Positions 1 through 8,220 of a stretch of DNA of 12,700 bases are shown here, one piece after another; positions within the stretch are counted from its first letter, which is position 1; each line of letters opens with the position of its first letter. The DNA comes from Flavobacteriales bacterium. GTDB lineage: Bacteria > Bacteroidota > Bacteroidia > Flavobacteriales > Flavobacteriaceae. The translations under genes were made by a program, and so were the position numbers. The stretch lies in assembly GCA_002705485.1 (NCBI GenBank), contig PAGT01000043.1:1-12700 (forward strand). The letters are read 5' to 3'. The notes below the pieces were generated by a model. It was not told the DNA's origin. It saw only the letters and a program-made list of their open reading frames with translations, and searched no databases.

Positions 1-339
1 TAGAATTAAATATGCATATTCAATTATAAACTCATAGCTAAAAAACCAAAATGGCAATATAAAATAAACAAAAATTACAGGGAGTAATCTTGAAATATAT
101 TGTGGAGTTTTGTTTTTAATTAGATAATCATCAAAATTGTTTTCAGTACTTAATGAAAGTTTTTTAAAAAACTTTGATATAAAATTTGACCCCAGAAAAT
201 TCAAAAAAATTATTAGAACTATTACTATTAAACTAACTACAATTAAATTTAAAATACTAGCGTAAAATTCACTTATTTCAGAGCCAATTAAAAAATCATA
301 AAAAAATTTATGAAATGGTATTTCAATTATTTTCATCAT
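1..339 (-). CDS. Partial (5' part only) MscS-like mechanosensitive ion channel family protein
   Basis: An open frame starts at ATG 339 (a second in-frame ATG follows at 336) and stays open for 113 codons to the window edge, so the C-terminal part is missing. An in-frame TAA lies directly upstream, which fixes the start to one of these two ATGs. The visible protein begins MMKIIEIPFHKF, has a strongly hydrophobic helix at about residues 31-49, a basic and then acidic stretch (SKFFKKLS, then NNFDDYLIKNK at about 69-79), and a second hydrophobic segment at about 84-112. The pattern 'helix, basic linker, (W/F)DDxLIxxK, then helix' resembles the N-terminal region of MscS/YbdG-type small-conductance channels, inner-membrane proteins that release solutes on hypo-osmotic shock. 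The diagnostic beta domain is outside the window, so the family call is inference. The gene begins 10 bases after the ruvB stop and is probably co-transcribed with it. Confidence 0.6.
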   Translation of the reverse strand, partial: MMKIIEIPFHKFFYDFLIGSEISEFYASILNLIVVSLIVIVLIIFLNFLGSNFISKFFKKLSLSTENNFDDYLIKNKTPQYISRLLPVIFVYFILPFWFFSYEFIIEYAYLIL

Positions 340-349
340 TTATTTTTCA

Positions 350-1372
350 TTAAAATAACTTGTTCTGTGAGTTAAACTGATTTTTTCCTAGATGTTTATA
401 TGCCATTTCAGTTACCTCTCTTCCCCTAGGTGTTCTGACTATAAATCCTTGTTGAATAAGGAAAGGTTCATAAACTTCTTCTAAGGTTTCAGGGCTTTCT
501 GAAACTGCAGTGGAAAGAGTGTTTATTCCAACGGGTCCACCCTTAAACTTTTCAATCAATGTTAATAGAATTTTATTATCCATTTCGTCTAATCCATGCT
601 TATCAACATTCAACGATTTTAAGGCAAATCTTGTAATTTCTAAATCAATTTTTCCACTCCCTTTAATTTGAGCAAAGTCTCTAACACGTCTAAGCAGTGA
701 GTTTGAAATTCTAGGAGTCCCCCTACTTCTACTAGCAATTTCAATTGCTGCATTACTTTCAATTTTGATATCCAAAATATCAGAGCTTCTTTCAACGATA
801 TTTGATAATAGCTCTGTTTTATAATACTCTAACCTACTATTTATTCCAAACCTAGCTCTCATAGGAGCAGTTAGTAGTCCTGATCTTGTGGTTGCTCCAA
901 TCAAAGTAAATGGGTTTAAATTAATTTGAACAGAACGAGCGTTAGGTCCACTTTCAATCATTATATCAATTTTATAATCTTCCATTGCTGAATATAAATA
1001 TTCTTCAACAACTGGACTAAGCCTATGAATTTCATCAATAAATAGAACATCTCTGGGTTCAAGGTTTGTTAAAAGTCCTGCAAGATCTCCAGGTTTATCC
1101 AATACAGGTCCCGACGAAACTTTTAAGTTTACGCCTAGTTCATTAGCTAATATGTGTGCTAACGTTGTCTTACCCAAACCAGGCGGACCGTGAAACAATG
1201 TATGATCTAAAGCATCAGATCTTTGATTACTTGCTTCAACAAAAATTTTTAAATTATCCAAAATATGATTTTGTCCAGCAAAATCATCAAAACTTAAAGG
1301 GCGTAGTGCTTTATCAAACTCTAACTCTTCATTATTATAATTAGCGCTTGTTGGATCTAAGTTATCATTCAT
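350..1372 (-). CDS. ruvB: Holliday junction branch migration DNA helicase RuvB
   Basis: RuvB is the hexameric AAA+ motor that, with RuvA, drives branch migration of Holliday junctions in recombination and repair; it is cytoplasmic. The 340-residue product has the normal family length. Visible motifs are Walker A GPPGLGKT (residues 62-69), Walker B VLFIDE (109-114) followed by IHRLSP, the sensor 1 region GATTRSG (159-165), the conserved PMRARFG (170-176) with the likely arginine finger at R172, and sensor 2 RGTPR (217-221). The C-terminal winged helix includes GGPVGINTLS and TPRGREVT. The start ATG at 1372 gives MNDNLDPTS, a typical Bacteroidetes RuvB N-terminus. It follows coxA after 52 bases, a larger gap than any inside the respiratory operon, so it may be partly independently transcribed. 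ruvA and ruvC are not nearby. Confidence 0.98.
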   Translation of the reverse strand: MNDNLDPTSANYNNEELEFDKALRPLSFDDFAGQNHILDNLKIFVEASNQRSDALDHTLFHGPPGLGKTTLAHILANELGVNLKVSSGPVLDKPGDLAGLLTNLEPRDVLFIDEIHRLSPVVEEYLYSAMEDYKIDIMIESGPNARSVQINLNPFTLIGATTRSGLLTAPMRARFGINSRLEYYKTELLSNIVERSSDILDIKIESNAAIEIASRSRGTPRISNSLLRRVRDFAQIKGSGKIDLEITRFALKSLNVDKHGLDEMDNKILLTLIEKFKGGPVGINTLSTAVSESPETLEEVYEPFLIQQGFIVRTPRGREVTEMAYKHLGKNQFNSQNKLF

Positions 1373-1410
1373 CTAATCAAATATAAGGAAAATGGATATC
1401 CTTTATTGAT

Positions 1411-1418
1411 CAAAATTA
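1411..1418 (-). promoter_or_regulatory. Possible Bacteroidetes-type -7 element upstream of ruvB
   Basis: On the minus strand this reads TAATTTTG, which fits the Bacteroidetes -7 consensus TAnnTTTG. It lies in the 52-base coxA-ruvB gap and would give a leader of roughly 30 bases to the ruvB ATG. I see no convincing TTG -33 element 17-23 bases upstream, and such matches are common by chance in AT-rich DNA, so this is weak. Read-through from coxA is equally possible. Confidence 0.2.
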
Positions 1419-1424
1419 TAAAGA

Positions 1425-3278
1425 CTAGTGCTCAGTAATGTCTTCATTTTCACCTAAAGGAACAGTCTGCGGTATAAAATCTTCCTCATGACCAGGCTTG
1501 CTGTAATCATATGCCCATCTGTAGACGTGAGGAATTTTGCCAGGCCAATTTCCGTGCATGTGTTCAACAGGTGCAGTCCATTCAAGTGTAGTAGATTTCC
1601 ATGGATTTTTAGAGGCCTTCTTGCCATAGAACATAGAAGAGATGAAATTATATAAAAAGATTAACTGTGCTGCCCCAGCCAATAAAGCAAATACAGTAAT
1701 GATGACATTTATATCAGCTAAATCGTCAAAATATGGAAAAGCGGTATTTGTATAATATCTTCTAGGAAGTCCTGCCATACCAATAAAATGCATGGGGAAA
1801 AATACACCGTATGCTGAAATTGCAGTGACCCAAAAGTGTATGTATCCTAAATTTTTATTCATCATTCTGCCAAACAGTTTTGGGAACCAATGATAAACAC
1901 CAGCGAATAGACCGTAGAGTGCAGAAATACCCATAACTAAGTGGAAATGGGCAACTACAAAATAAGTATCATGAATATTAATATCTAATGTACTATCTCC
2001 CAAAATTATTCCTGTCAAACCACCTGTTATAAAAGTTGAAACCAGACCTATTGAAAATAACATACCAGGGTTAAACTGTAAATTACCCTTCCAAAGAGTA
2101 GTTATATAATTAAAAGCTTTTACTGCTGATGGAATTGCAATTAAAAGAGTTGTAAAGGTGAAAACTGAACCTAAAAAAGGATTCATTCCTGAAATGAACA
2201 TGTGATGGCCCCAAACAACCGTAGAAAGAAAAGCAATAGCCAAAATTGATGCTACCATAGCTCTATATCCAAAGATTGGTTTCCTAGAGTTTGTTGCAAT
2301 AATCTCAGATGTTATTCCTAAAGCTGGAAGAAGAACAATATAAACCTCTGGATGTCCTAAAAACCAGAAAAGGTGTTCAAACAAAACAGGGGAGCCACCT
2401 TGATAGTGTAATACTTCTCCCTGAACAAATATATCAGATAAAAAGAAGGATGTTCCAAAACTTCTATCCATAATTAACAGTAAAGCTGCAGACAATAGAA
2501 CAGGGAAGGAAATAACTCCAATAATGGCAGTGACAAAAAAAGCCCAAATAGTAAGTGGCATTCTAAATAATGACATTCCTTTGGTCCTTAGATTGATAAC
2601 AGTTACAATATAATTCAAAGATCCAAGCAAAGAAGAAGCAACAAAAATTGCCATAGATATTAACCAAAGTGTCATCCCCATTCCGGAACCAGGTTGTGCT
2701 TGTGGAAGAGCACTTAGAGGCGGGTAAATTGTCCAACCTGCTGCTGCAGGACCTGCTTCAACAAATAATGACGCTATCATAATTACACTTGAAAGAAAGA
2801 ACAACCAAAAAGAAATCATATTTAATAATCCAGATGCCATATCTCTAGCTCCAATTTGTAATGGTATTAAAAGATTACTAAAAGTTCCACTAAGTCCAGC
2901 AGTTAAAACAAAGAAGACCATGATTGTACCATGTATGGTAACTAAAGCCAAATAAATGTTCGGATCCATAACTCCCTCTGGGGCCCACTTACCTAAAAAA
3001 ATATCAAATACAGCGAATGATTGTTCTGGCCAAGCAAGTTGTAGTCTGAACAACAATGACATAGCAACTCCAATAAATCCCATAAAAAGCACTCCAGTGA
3101 TTAAATATTGTTTTGCGATCATTTTATGATCTTGACTAAAAATATACTTTGTAATGAAAGTATCATTATGATGGTGATCTTGATGAAAATCAGATTTTTT
3201 ATTTGCAAGCAGGTCACCAAATTCTTCAGATTCCATCTTGACTCTTATTCGCTTGTACTTATTCTTTTTCTCTTTCAT
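1425..3278 (-). CDS. coxA: Cytochrome c oxidase subunit I (A-type heme-copper oxidase)
   Basis: CoxA is the catalytic membrane subunit that reduces O2 to water and pumps protons, using heme a, heme a3 and CuB. In this 617-residue protein the ligands are all present: H116 and H446 for low-spin heme a, H444 for heme a3, and H309, H358 and H359 for CuB, with Y313 in the GHPEVY motif as the His-Tyr cross-link partner. E311 of that motif marks the A1 subgroup. D146 (near IGARDM) fits the D-channel entrance and K387 (SAVKAF) the K channel. About twelve hydrophobic helices span residues 58-550. The N-terminus is a charged extension of about 40 residues with a His cluster (HQDHHHND, 32-39). ATG 3278, 9 bases after the coxB stop, is preferred for coupling; M15 (ATG 3236) is an alternative. 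Electrons would arrive from CuA of CoxB. Confidence 0.97.
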   Translation of the reverse strand: MKEKKNKYKRIRVKMESEEFGDLLANKKSDFHQDHHHNDTFITKYIFSQDHKMIAKQYLITGVLFMGFIGVAMSLLFRLQLAWPEQSFAVFDIFLGKWAPEGVMDPNIYLALVTIHGTIMVFFVLTAGLSGTFSNLLIPLQIGARDMASGLLNMISFWLFFLSSVIMIASLFVEAGPAAAGWTIYPPLSALPQAQPGSGMGMTLWLISMAIFVASSLLGSLNYIVTVINLRTKGMSLFRMPLTIWAFFVTAIIGVISFPVLLSAALLLIMDRSFGTSFFLSDIFVQGEVLHYQGGSPVLFEHLFWFLGHPEVYIVLLPALGITSEIIATNSRKPIFGYRAMVASILAIAFLSTVVWGHHMFISGMNPFLGSVFTFTTLLIAIPSAVKAFNYITTLWKGNLQFNPGMLFSIGLVSTFITGGLTGIILGDSTLDINIHDTYFVVAHFHLVMGISALYGLFAGVYHWFPKLFGRMMNKNLGYIHFWVTAISAYGVFFPMHFIGMAGLPRRYYTNTAFPYFDDLADINVIITVFALLAGAAQLIFLYNFISSMFYGKKASKNPWKSTTLEWTAPVEHMHGNWPGKIPHVYRWAYDYSKPGHEEDFIPQTVPLGENEDITEH

Positions 3279-3287
3279 TTTTATAAC

Positions 3288-4370
3288 TTATTGCATAATC
3301 GAGGAAAATGCAGGTTGTTGTTGTATCCATTTATTGTAATCTTTTTCGCTGTCAACAATAATTTTCATCTGCATGTTGTAGTGCGAAGATCCACAAATTT
3401 TTGCACAAAGCAATAAATAGTCAAACTGATATGGTTCTAAACCTTCCTCACCATTTGCGATCAGTTCTTGACTATTATCATAACGGATTTTATTTATTCT
3501 TTCCACCTTTGATGCAACATCAGGATTCATTCTCATGTCTGCAGTTGTAATTGTTGGTGTAAAAGCAAACTCTGTTATCATTCCAGGAACACAATTCATC
3601 TGTGCCCTAAAATGGGGCATGTATGCAGAATGTAAAACATCTTGTGATCTCATTTTAAAAATAACTTTTCTGTTGACGGGGATATGAAACTCTTGTGAAA
3701 CAACAATATCATCCCAACCATTGGGATCAGATGAATCAATTCCTACAGAATTTCTTCCATCAAAATCATTTAAAAATCTAACATTTGCATCTCCAAGAAC
3801 ATTGTCTTGTCCCCCATATCTAGCTTTCCAGTTCCATTGTGCAGCATACAACTCAATAACAAGGGCATCCTCATCTTGATCATCAAAATTCATTATTTGT
3901 CCCCATGTTACCATTCCATAAATTATTAAACCGAAAAAAACAAAAGCAGGAATAACAGTCCAAACCAACTCTAAGTTATTATCGTGTGTTATGAAAAAGG
4001 CTTTTCTATTATTAATTCCACGGTACTTATAGGCAAAATAATGCAATACTGCTTGAGTTATTGTTTGTGCAAATAAAATTATTGCAAATGAGATCCATAG
4101 CAACCTGTCATAGGGCACACCATGCTCAGAAGCAGATTCTGGTAAAAGCACCTTCGTATATGCCCAAAAACAATAAATAGTTACTAGATAAATGAATACT
4201 AGAAAAGCAAACATGAGTTTTCCTTGTGTATCATTATCTTTTTCATTTGCAATCTGGGAATCATCCTTTTCTTTACCCATTTTGTTTTGAATAAGTTTAT
4301 AGATATTACTTATTTGCCAAATAGCAATACCCATTAAAATCAAAACCATTCCTGTTATTAACGCTATCAT
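3288..4370 (-). CDS. coxB: Cytochrome c oxidase subunit II (CuA-binding)
   Basis: CoxB accepts electrons from cytochrome c at the binuclear CuA centre on the outer face of the membrane and passes them to CoxA. The 360-residue product has an N-terminal helix (about 2-20), a charged loop, and helices at about 50-72, 89-113 and 133-156, then a periplasmic cupredoxin domain. CuA ligands are H247 (DVLHSAYMPHF), C322, C326, H330 and M333 in CAKICGSSHYNM. Lys324 sits where many homologues have Glu, whose backbone carbonyl binds copper. The aromatic QWNW patch (178-181) is the usual electron entry region. About 40 residues separate the PTITTADM strand from the Cys motif, longer than in the bovine or Paracoccus proteins. 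No cytochrome c domain is fused, so this is the aa3 rather than caa3 form. The start lies 10 bases after the actF stop. Confidence 0.96.
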   Translation of the reverse strand: MIALITGMVLILMGIAIWQISNIYKLIQNKMGKEKDDSQIANEKDNDTQGKLMFAFLVFIYLVTIYCFWAYTKVLLPESASEHGVPYDRLLWISFAIILFAQTITQAVLHYFAYKYRGINNRKAFFITHDNNLELVWTVIPAFVFFGLIIYGMVTWGQIMNFDDQDEDALVIELYAAQWNWKARYGGQDNVLGDANVRFLNDFDGRNSVGIDSSDPNGWDDIVVSQEFHIPVNRKVIFKMRSQDVLHSAYMPHFRAQMNCVPGMITEFAFTPTITTADMRMNPDVASKVERINKIRYDNSQELIANGEEGLEPYQFDYLLLCAKICGSSHYNMQMKIIVDSEKDYNKWIQQQPAFSSIMQ

Positions 4371-4380
4371 TATCTTTTAA

Positions 4381-5721
4381 TTAATAAACAAACTTTTCAC
4401 TTTCCTTGAACAAAGGATCTCCACTTGGTTCAAGAGATGCTTTTGTTAAAGTTTTAAAAACTACATAAATAAATAAACCACCAAAAAATAAAATCCCTCC
4501 AATTTCAGGGACACCAATAAACCATTGGTCACCTACAGTACCTGGCATAATCATATTATAAAAATCTAAGTAGTGGCCAAATAAAATGACTATACCAGTC
4601 ATTACTATCAACCAATTAACCCTTTTGTAATCACTATTCATTAGCACTAGAAAAGGGAAAATTAAATTTGTTACAATCATACCCCAAAAGGGCAAAGAAT
4701 AATCTTGAATTCTAGCTACAAAATAAACGACTTCTTCTGGGATATTAGCATACCAAATCAACATGAATTGAGAAAACCAAAGATATGCCCAAAAAACACT
4801 AACACCAAACATAAATTTAGCTAAATCATGCATATGGTTGTCATTAACTTTTTCCAAATATCCCTGAGATTTTAAATAAATTGTAATCAAAGCAATCATA
4901 GTAATTCCAGAAACAAACATACTAGCGAATACATACCAACCAAAAAGCGTGCTAAACCAATGTGGATCAATTGACATTATCCAATCCCATGACATCATCG
5001 ATTCGGTTACGATGAAAAAAGCCAAAAATCCAGCAGACAACTTAAAGTTTCTTACATGGTTAACAATACCATCCGATTTGTCTTGTGCAATAGAAAATTT
5101 TCTTGAAAAATATCTATATAGATTCCAGCCTAATATATAAAAAATTGCTCTTGCTAAGAAAAATGTTGAATCTAAATATCCAGACTTTGCTTGAATTATT
5201 TTATCATAAGCTACAACTTCAGGATCCATCCAGACAAATACATGATTTAAGTGCATGGTACACAAGACCAATATTACAAATACAATAATTGAACCAGGAA
5301 GCAAGTACCCAGTTATTCCTTCCATGACTCTAAACAAGATTGGAGACCATCCTGCCTGAGAGGCTCTTTGAATAGCATAAAATGCCAGAGTGCCTAGTGA
5401 AATCAAAAAGAAAAATAATGCAGCAACATATAAAGCAGACCATGGTCTATTACTTAATTGGTGATAAACATGCTCATCATGGGACATTTTATGGCTATCC
5501 TCTTGCAGGTCTACATTAGTTTTATCTGTATTTTCTATTGAGTTGGAATTGTACTCTTCACCATAATTGGACCCATGATCATCATAACCATGGTTAGAGA
5601 CCATTTCTTTAGCCTCTTCTAAAGAATGGGGAGCTGAATAAAATCCATAAGCCAAAGCTAGCAACCCAATCAGCATCATTGAAAAAGAAAGAATTTTTAT
5701 ATTTTTAGTTATAGAATACAT
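4381..5721 (-). CDS. actF: Alternative complex III subunit ActF, NrfD-like quinol:cytochrome c oxidoreductase membrane subunit
   Basis: ActF is one of two large NrfD/PsrC-like integral membrane subunits of ACIII; it is implicated in proton movement and complex stability. The 446-residue protein has about ten hydrophobic helices, at roughly 8-28, 95-117, 136-158, 185-203, 227-248, 256-282, 300-325, 341-361, 367-388 and 404-425. Typical ActF-like segments are NRPWSALYVA (91-100), ESMMSWDWIMSIDPHWFSTLFGWY (spread over 240-263) and the DYSLPFWG region (340-347). Between helix 1 and 2 lies a polar loop of about 60 residues rich in His, Asp and Asn (PHSLEE to HVYHQLS, 31-90). The start ATG is 8 bases after the actE stop, and coxB follows after 10 bases. 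The position at the 3' end of the act genes supports the F assignment over ActC, to which it is distantly similar. Confidence 0.93.
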   Translation of the reverse strand: MYSITKNIKILSFSMMLIGLLALAYGFYSAPHSLEEAKEMVSNHGYDDHGSNYGEEYNSNSIENTDKTNVDLQEDSHKMSHDEHVYHQLSNRPWSALYVAALFFFLISLGTLAFYAIQRASQAGWSPILFRVMEGITGYLLPGSIIVFVILVLCTMHLNHVFVWMDPEVVAYDKIIQAKSGYLDSTFFLARAIFYILGWNLYRYFSRKFSIAQDKSDGIVNHVRNFKLSAGFLAFFIVTESMMSWDWIMSIDPHWFSTLFGWYVFASMFVSGITMIALITIYLKSQGYLEKVNDNHMHDLAKFMFGVSVFWAYLWFSQFMLIWYANIPEEVVYFVARIQDYSLPFWGMIVTNLIFPFLVLMNSDYKRVNWLIVMTGIVILFGHYLDFYNMIMPGTVGDQWFIGVPEIGGILFFGGLFIYVVFKTLTKASLEPSGDPLFKESEKFVY

Positions 5722-5729
5722 TTACCAAA

Positions 5730-6290
5730 TTACTTTTTTATTAAATCTTCCCTTAAGGTCATTACATACTGTGATATTTGCCACCTTTCCTCATAATCAA
5801 CCTGGCTTGCATGTGAGCCCATTAAGTTTTTACCATACATCAAAACATGATAAATACTACCGTCAGTAATTTCTCTGTCTGCATAGCTTGGGATTCCAAG
5901 AAACTTCTCCCTTTTCATCAAAATCCCTTGTCCATCTCCTTTAGAGCCATGACATACAGCACAATAAACCCCATATAATTCTTTACCTATTTTTAAATTT
6001 TCAGTATTTTGCTCAAGCGGATTTATTAGATTCAGTTTAGCTGAATCGTAACCTTCGTTGGTGTCATCATATTCATAAGGCATCCAACCTCTAGGTATTG
6101 TTCCTTCAACTGGTAACTGAGCTTCAGTTCCCATTTTAAAAGCTGTTGATTCGTCATAGGCGTCGTAACCAACTGCTTCGTACATGTTTGGAAAATACTG
6201 GTAATTGGGTCTAGATGAATCAAAGCAAGATTTCAATAAAATTGAGCCCAGAATTAAAACGATAAATTTAATTTTTTTAGTCATTATCAT
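5730..6290 (-). CDS. actE: Alternative complex III subunit ActE, monoheme cytochrome c lipoprotein
   Basis: ActE is a small c-type cytochrome of ACIII that sits on the periplasmic side and can relay electrons toward the oxidase. The 186-residue precursor has a lipoprotein signal: basic start (TKKIKF), hydrophobic stretch (9-19) and lipobox LLKSC with Cys22 as the expected acylated residue. The single heme site is CAVCH (110-114), followed by GSKGDGQG; M157 in GKNLMGSHASQ is the probable distal ligand. The segment before the heme (PNMYEAV, GTIPRGWMPY) is typical of this family. The start overlaps the actD end by 14 bases (ATG 6290) or 8 bases (ATG 6284, giving MTKKIKF), which argues for translational coupling; the second start gives a slightly more usual signal peptide. 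Confidence 0.94.
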   Translation of the reverse strand: MIMTKKIKFIVLILGSILLKSCFDSSRPNYQYFPNMYEAVGYDAYDESTAFKMGTEAQLPVEGTIPRGWMPYEYDDTNEGYDSAKLNLINPLEQNTENLKIGKELYGVYCAVCHGSKGDGQGILMKREKFLGIPSYADREITDGSIYHVLMYGKNLMGSHASQVDYEERWQISQYVMTLREDLIKK

Positions 6291-6816
6291 TTTTTTTATT
6301 TAAATGGAGTTTAATTTCTAAAACATCTGTTTCCTTAATTAATTTTTTTATTTCCTTTTCACTACCATCAAACTTTATCTCAATTAAAAATTTGTCATCG
6401 GTAGTATTAGGAATAGGGTTTTCAGCTTCCTTAAATGGCCATAATTTACTTCTCAAATAAAAAGTAATTACCATTAAATGGGCCGCAAAAAACACAGTAA
6501 GTTCAAACATGATGGGAACGAATGATGGCATATTTTCAATAAATGAAAAACTGGGTTTACCTCCAATATTTTGTGGCCAGTCTAAAATCATTATGTGATT
6601 CATCATCCATATTGCAAAAGAAAAACCGATACACCCGTAAATAAATGCTGTTATCGCCAAACGAGTTTCTTTTAGTCCCAAGACCTTGTCCAAACCGTGT
6701 ACAGGGAAAGGAGTATAGACTTCTTCAATATCAATTTTGGCCTCCTTAATTTTTTTAACGGCCGCTAACAACTTATCGTCATCGTCGTATATCGCATGTA
6801 GTATTTTTTCAGCCAT
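6277..6816 (-). CDS. actD: Alternative complex III subunit ActD (DUF3341 family)
   Basis: ActD is a small membrane subunit of ACIII with no cofactor; it packs against the large membrane subunits and is thought to be structural. The 179-residue product begins with a soluble ferredoxin-like half (MAEKILHAIYDDDDKLLAAV), contains the family-typical EVYTPFPVHGLDKVLG (32-47), then has two hydrophobic helices at about 54-77 and 98-120. The conserved FIENMPSFVPIMFELTVFF (92-110) is a DUF3341 hallmark. The polar C-terminal tail (130-179) resembles the TTDDKFLIEI part of homologues. Its ATG overlaps the actC stop by 8 bases (ATGGCTGA) and its stop overlaps the actE start, so all three are probably translated in a coupled manner. 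Confidence 0.94.
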   Translation of the reverse strand: MAEKILHAIYDDDDKLLAAVKKIKEAKIDIEEVYTPFPVHGLDKVLGLKETRLAITAFIYGCIGFSFAIWMMNHIMILDWPQNIGGKPSFSFIENMPSFVPIMFELTVFFAAHLMVITFYLRSKLWPFKEAENPIPNTTDDKFLIEIKFDGSEKEIKKLIKETDVLEIKLHLNKKNDND

Positions 6817-8197
6817 TTTTATCTCTCATTTTTTTATAATTATCCCCTGAGGTTTTAAGAATTGTTTTGACTTCAGCCTGAGCAATTACAGGGAATGTTC
6901 TCGAGTAAAGTAAAAATAAAACAAAAAAGAAACCAATCGTACCTAAAAAAATACCTATATCAAAAACTGTTGGTGAAAACATAGTCCATGAGGATGGTAA
7001 ATAATCTCTGTGTAGTGATGTTACTATGATTACAAACCTTTCAAACCACATTCCAATGTTGACCACAATCGAGATTACAAATGAAAAAACAATACTGGTT
7101 CTCAACTTTTTAACCCACATAAACTGAGGAGAAAAAACATTACAAGTCATCATGGACCAATAAGCCCACCAGTAGGGTCCTGTTGCTCTGTTGAGAAAAG
7201 CATATTGCTCATATTCAACACCAGAATACCACGCAATGAAAAGTTCAGTGATATATGCACATCCAACAATACAGCCTGTAATCATAATTACTATGTTCAT
7301 TAACTCAATATGTTGAATAGTTATGTAATTTTCCAAATTGGAAACTTTTCTCATAACTATTAGTAAGGTTTGAACCATTGCAAAACCAGAAAAAATTGCT
7401 CCTGCAACAAAATATGGAGGAAAAATAGTGGTATGCCAACCTGGAATTACAGAAGTCGCAAAATCAAATGACACAATAGTATGTACAGACAGTACAAGTG
7501 GAGTTGCTAATCCAGCAAGAACTAATGAAACTTCCTCAAACCTTTGCCAATCTTTTGCTCTTCCGCTCCATCCAAAGCTTACCAAACTGTAAATTTTCTT
7601 TTGAAACGGCTTGACTGCACGATCCCTAATCATCGCAAAGTCAGGTAATAAGCCTGTCCACCAAAAGACCAATGAAACAGACAAATAGGTAGAAATTGCA
7701 AAAACATCCCAGAGTAAAGGAGAATTAAAATTAACCCAGAGTGATCCATATGCATTAGGTATTGGTAAAGTCCAAAATGCTAGCCATGGTCTTCCCATGT
7801 GAATTATGGGAAATAATCCGGCTTGAATAACAGAAAAGATAGTCATTGCCTCCGCGGATCTGTTAATAGCCATTCTCCACTTTTGCCTAAACAATAATAA
7901 AACAGCTGATATTAATGTTCCTGCATGGCCAATACCAACCCACCAAACAAAGTTTGTTATATCCCACGCCCAACCAACTGTTTTGTTCAATCCCCAAGCA
8001 CCTATACCAGTAGAAATAGTATATATGATACAACCTATTCCCCATAAAAACATAATAAGGGCGATTGAAAAGACTATCCACCATTGTTTATTGGCTTTTC
8101 CCTCAACAGCATTTACAATATCAACTGAAACATCATGATATGACTTACCACCTGTAACAAGGGGCTTTCGTATCGGTGCTTCGTAATGAGATGCCAT
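6809..8197 (-). CDS. actC: Alternative complex III subunit ActC, NrfD/PsrC-like membrane subunit with the quinol site
   Basis: ActC is the NrfD-like integral membrane subunit that in ACIII is held to oxidise menaquinol near the periplasmic face and deliver electrons to the Fe-S subunit ActB. The 462-residue product begins ASHYEAPIRKPLVTGGKSYH, a typical ActC start, and has about ten helices between residues 39 and 432. Family motifs seen are WWVGIGHAGTLISA (85-98), INRSAEAM (111-118), IHMGRPWLAFW (132-142), SPLLWDVFAIS (159-169) and MWFERFVIIV (383-392). H133 and D164 lie in the segments usually discussed as the quinol site; the exact correspondence is inferred. It starts 23 bases after actB, and its last codons overlap actD. 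The actB-actC pairing is the same module as PsrB-PsrC and NrfC-NrfD. Confidence 0.95.
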   Translation of the reverse strand: MASHYEAPIRKPLVTGGKSYHDVSVDIVNAVEGKANKQWWIVFSIALIMFLWGIGCIIYTISTGIGAWGLNKTVGWAWDITNFVWWVGIGHAGTLISAVLLLFRQKWRMAINRSAEAMTIFSVIQAGLFPIIHMGRPWLAFWTLPIPNAYGSLWVNFNSPLLWDVFAISTYLSVSLVFWWTGLLPDFAMIRDRAVKPFQKKIYSLVSFGWSGRAKDWQRFEEVSLVLAGLATPLVLSVHTIVSFDFATSVIPGWHTTIFPPYFVAGAIFSGFAMVQTLLIVMRKVSNLENYITIQHIELMNIVIMITGCIVGCAYITELFIAWYSGVEYEQYAFLNRATGPYWWAYWSMMTCNVFSPQFMWVKKLRTSIVFSFVISIVVNIGMWFERFVIIVTSLHRDYLPSSWTMFSPTVFDIGIFLGTIGFFFVLFLLYSRTFPVIAQAEVKTILKTSGDNYKKMRDKNG

Positions 8198-8220
8198 ATT
8201 TTTATTTAAAATTAATAATA

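Noticed and set aside
1378..1385. TATATTTG on the minus strand, a perfect -7 match just before ruvB
   Set aside because: It ends only 5 bases before the ruvB ATG, so the transcript would start at or inside the start codon, and no TTG lies at the proper distance upstream.
1388..1406. Possible terminator hairpin in the coxA-ruvB gap (AAGGA...TCCTT around the GGATATCC palindrome)
   Set aside because: The stem is only 5 bp and AT-rich, and no U-tract follows, so it is not a credible intrinsic terminator.
3108..3416. Forward-strand open frame of 102 codons over the coxA-coxB junction
   Set aside because: It is antisense to conserved coding sequence of two clear genes, has a composition typical of a complementary-strand shadow, and shows no recognisable domain.
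4949..5288. Two overlapping short forward-strand frames opposite actF
   Set aside because: Both are antisense to ActF membrane helices and resemble nothing known.
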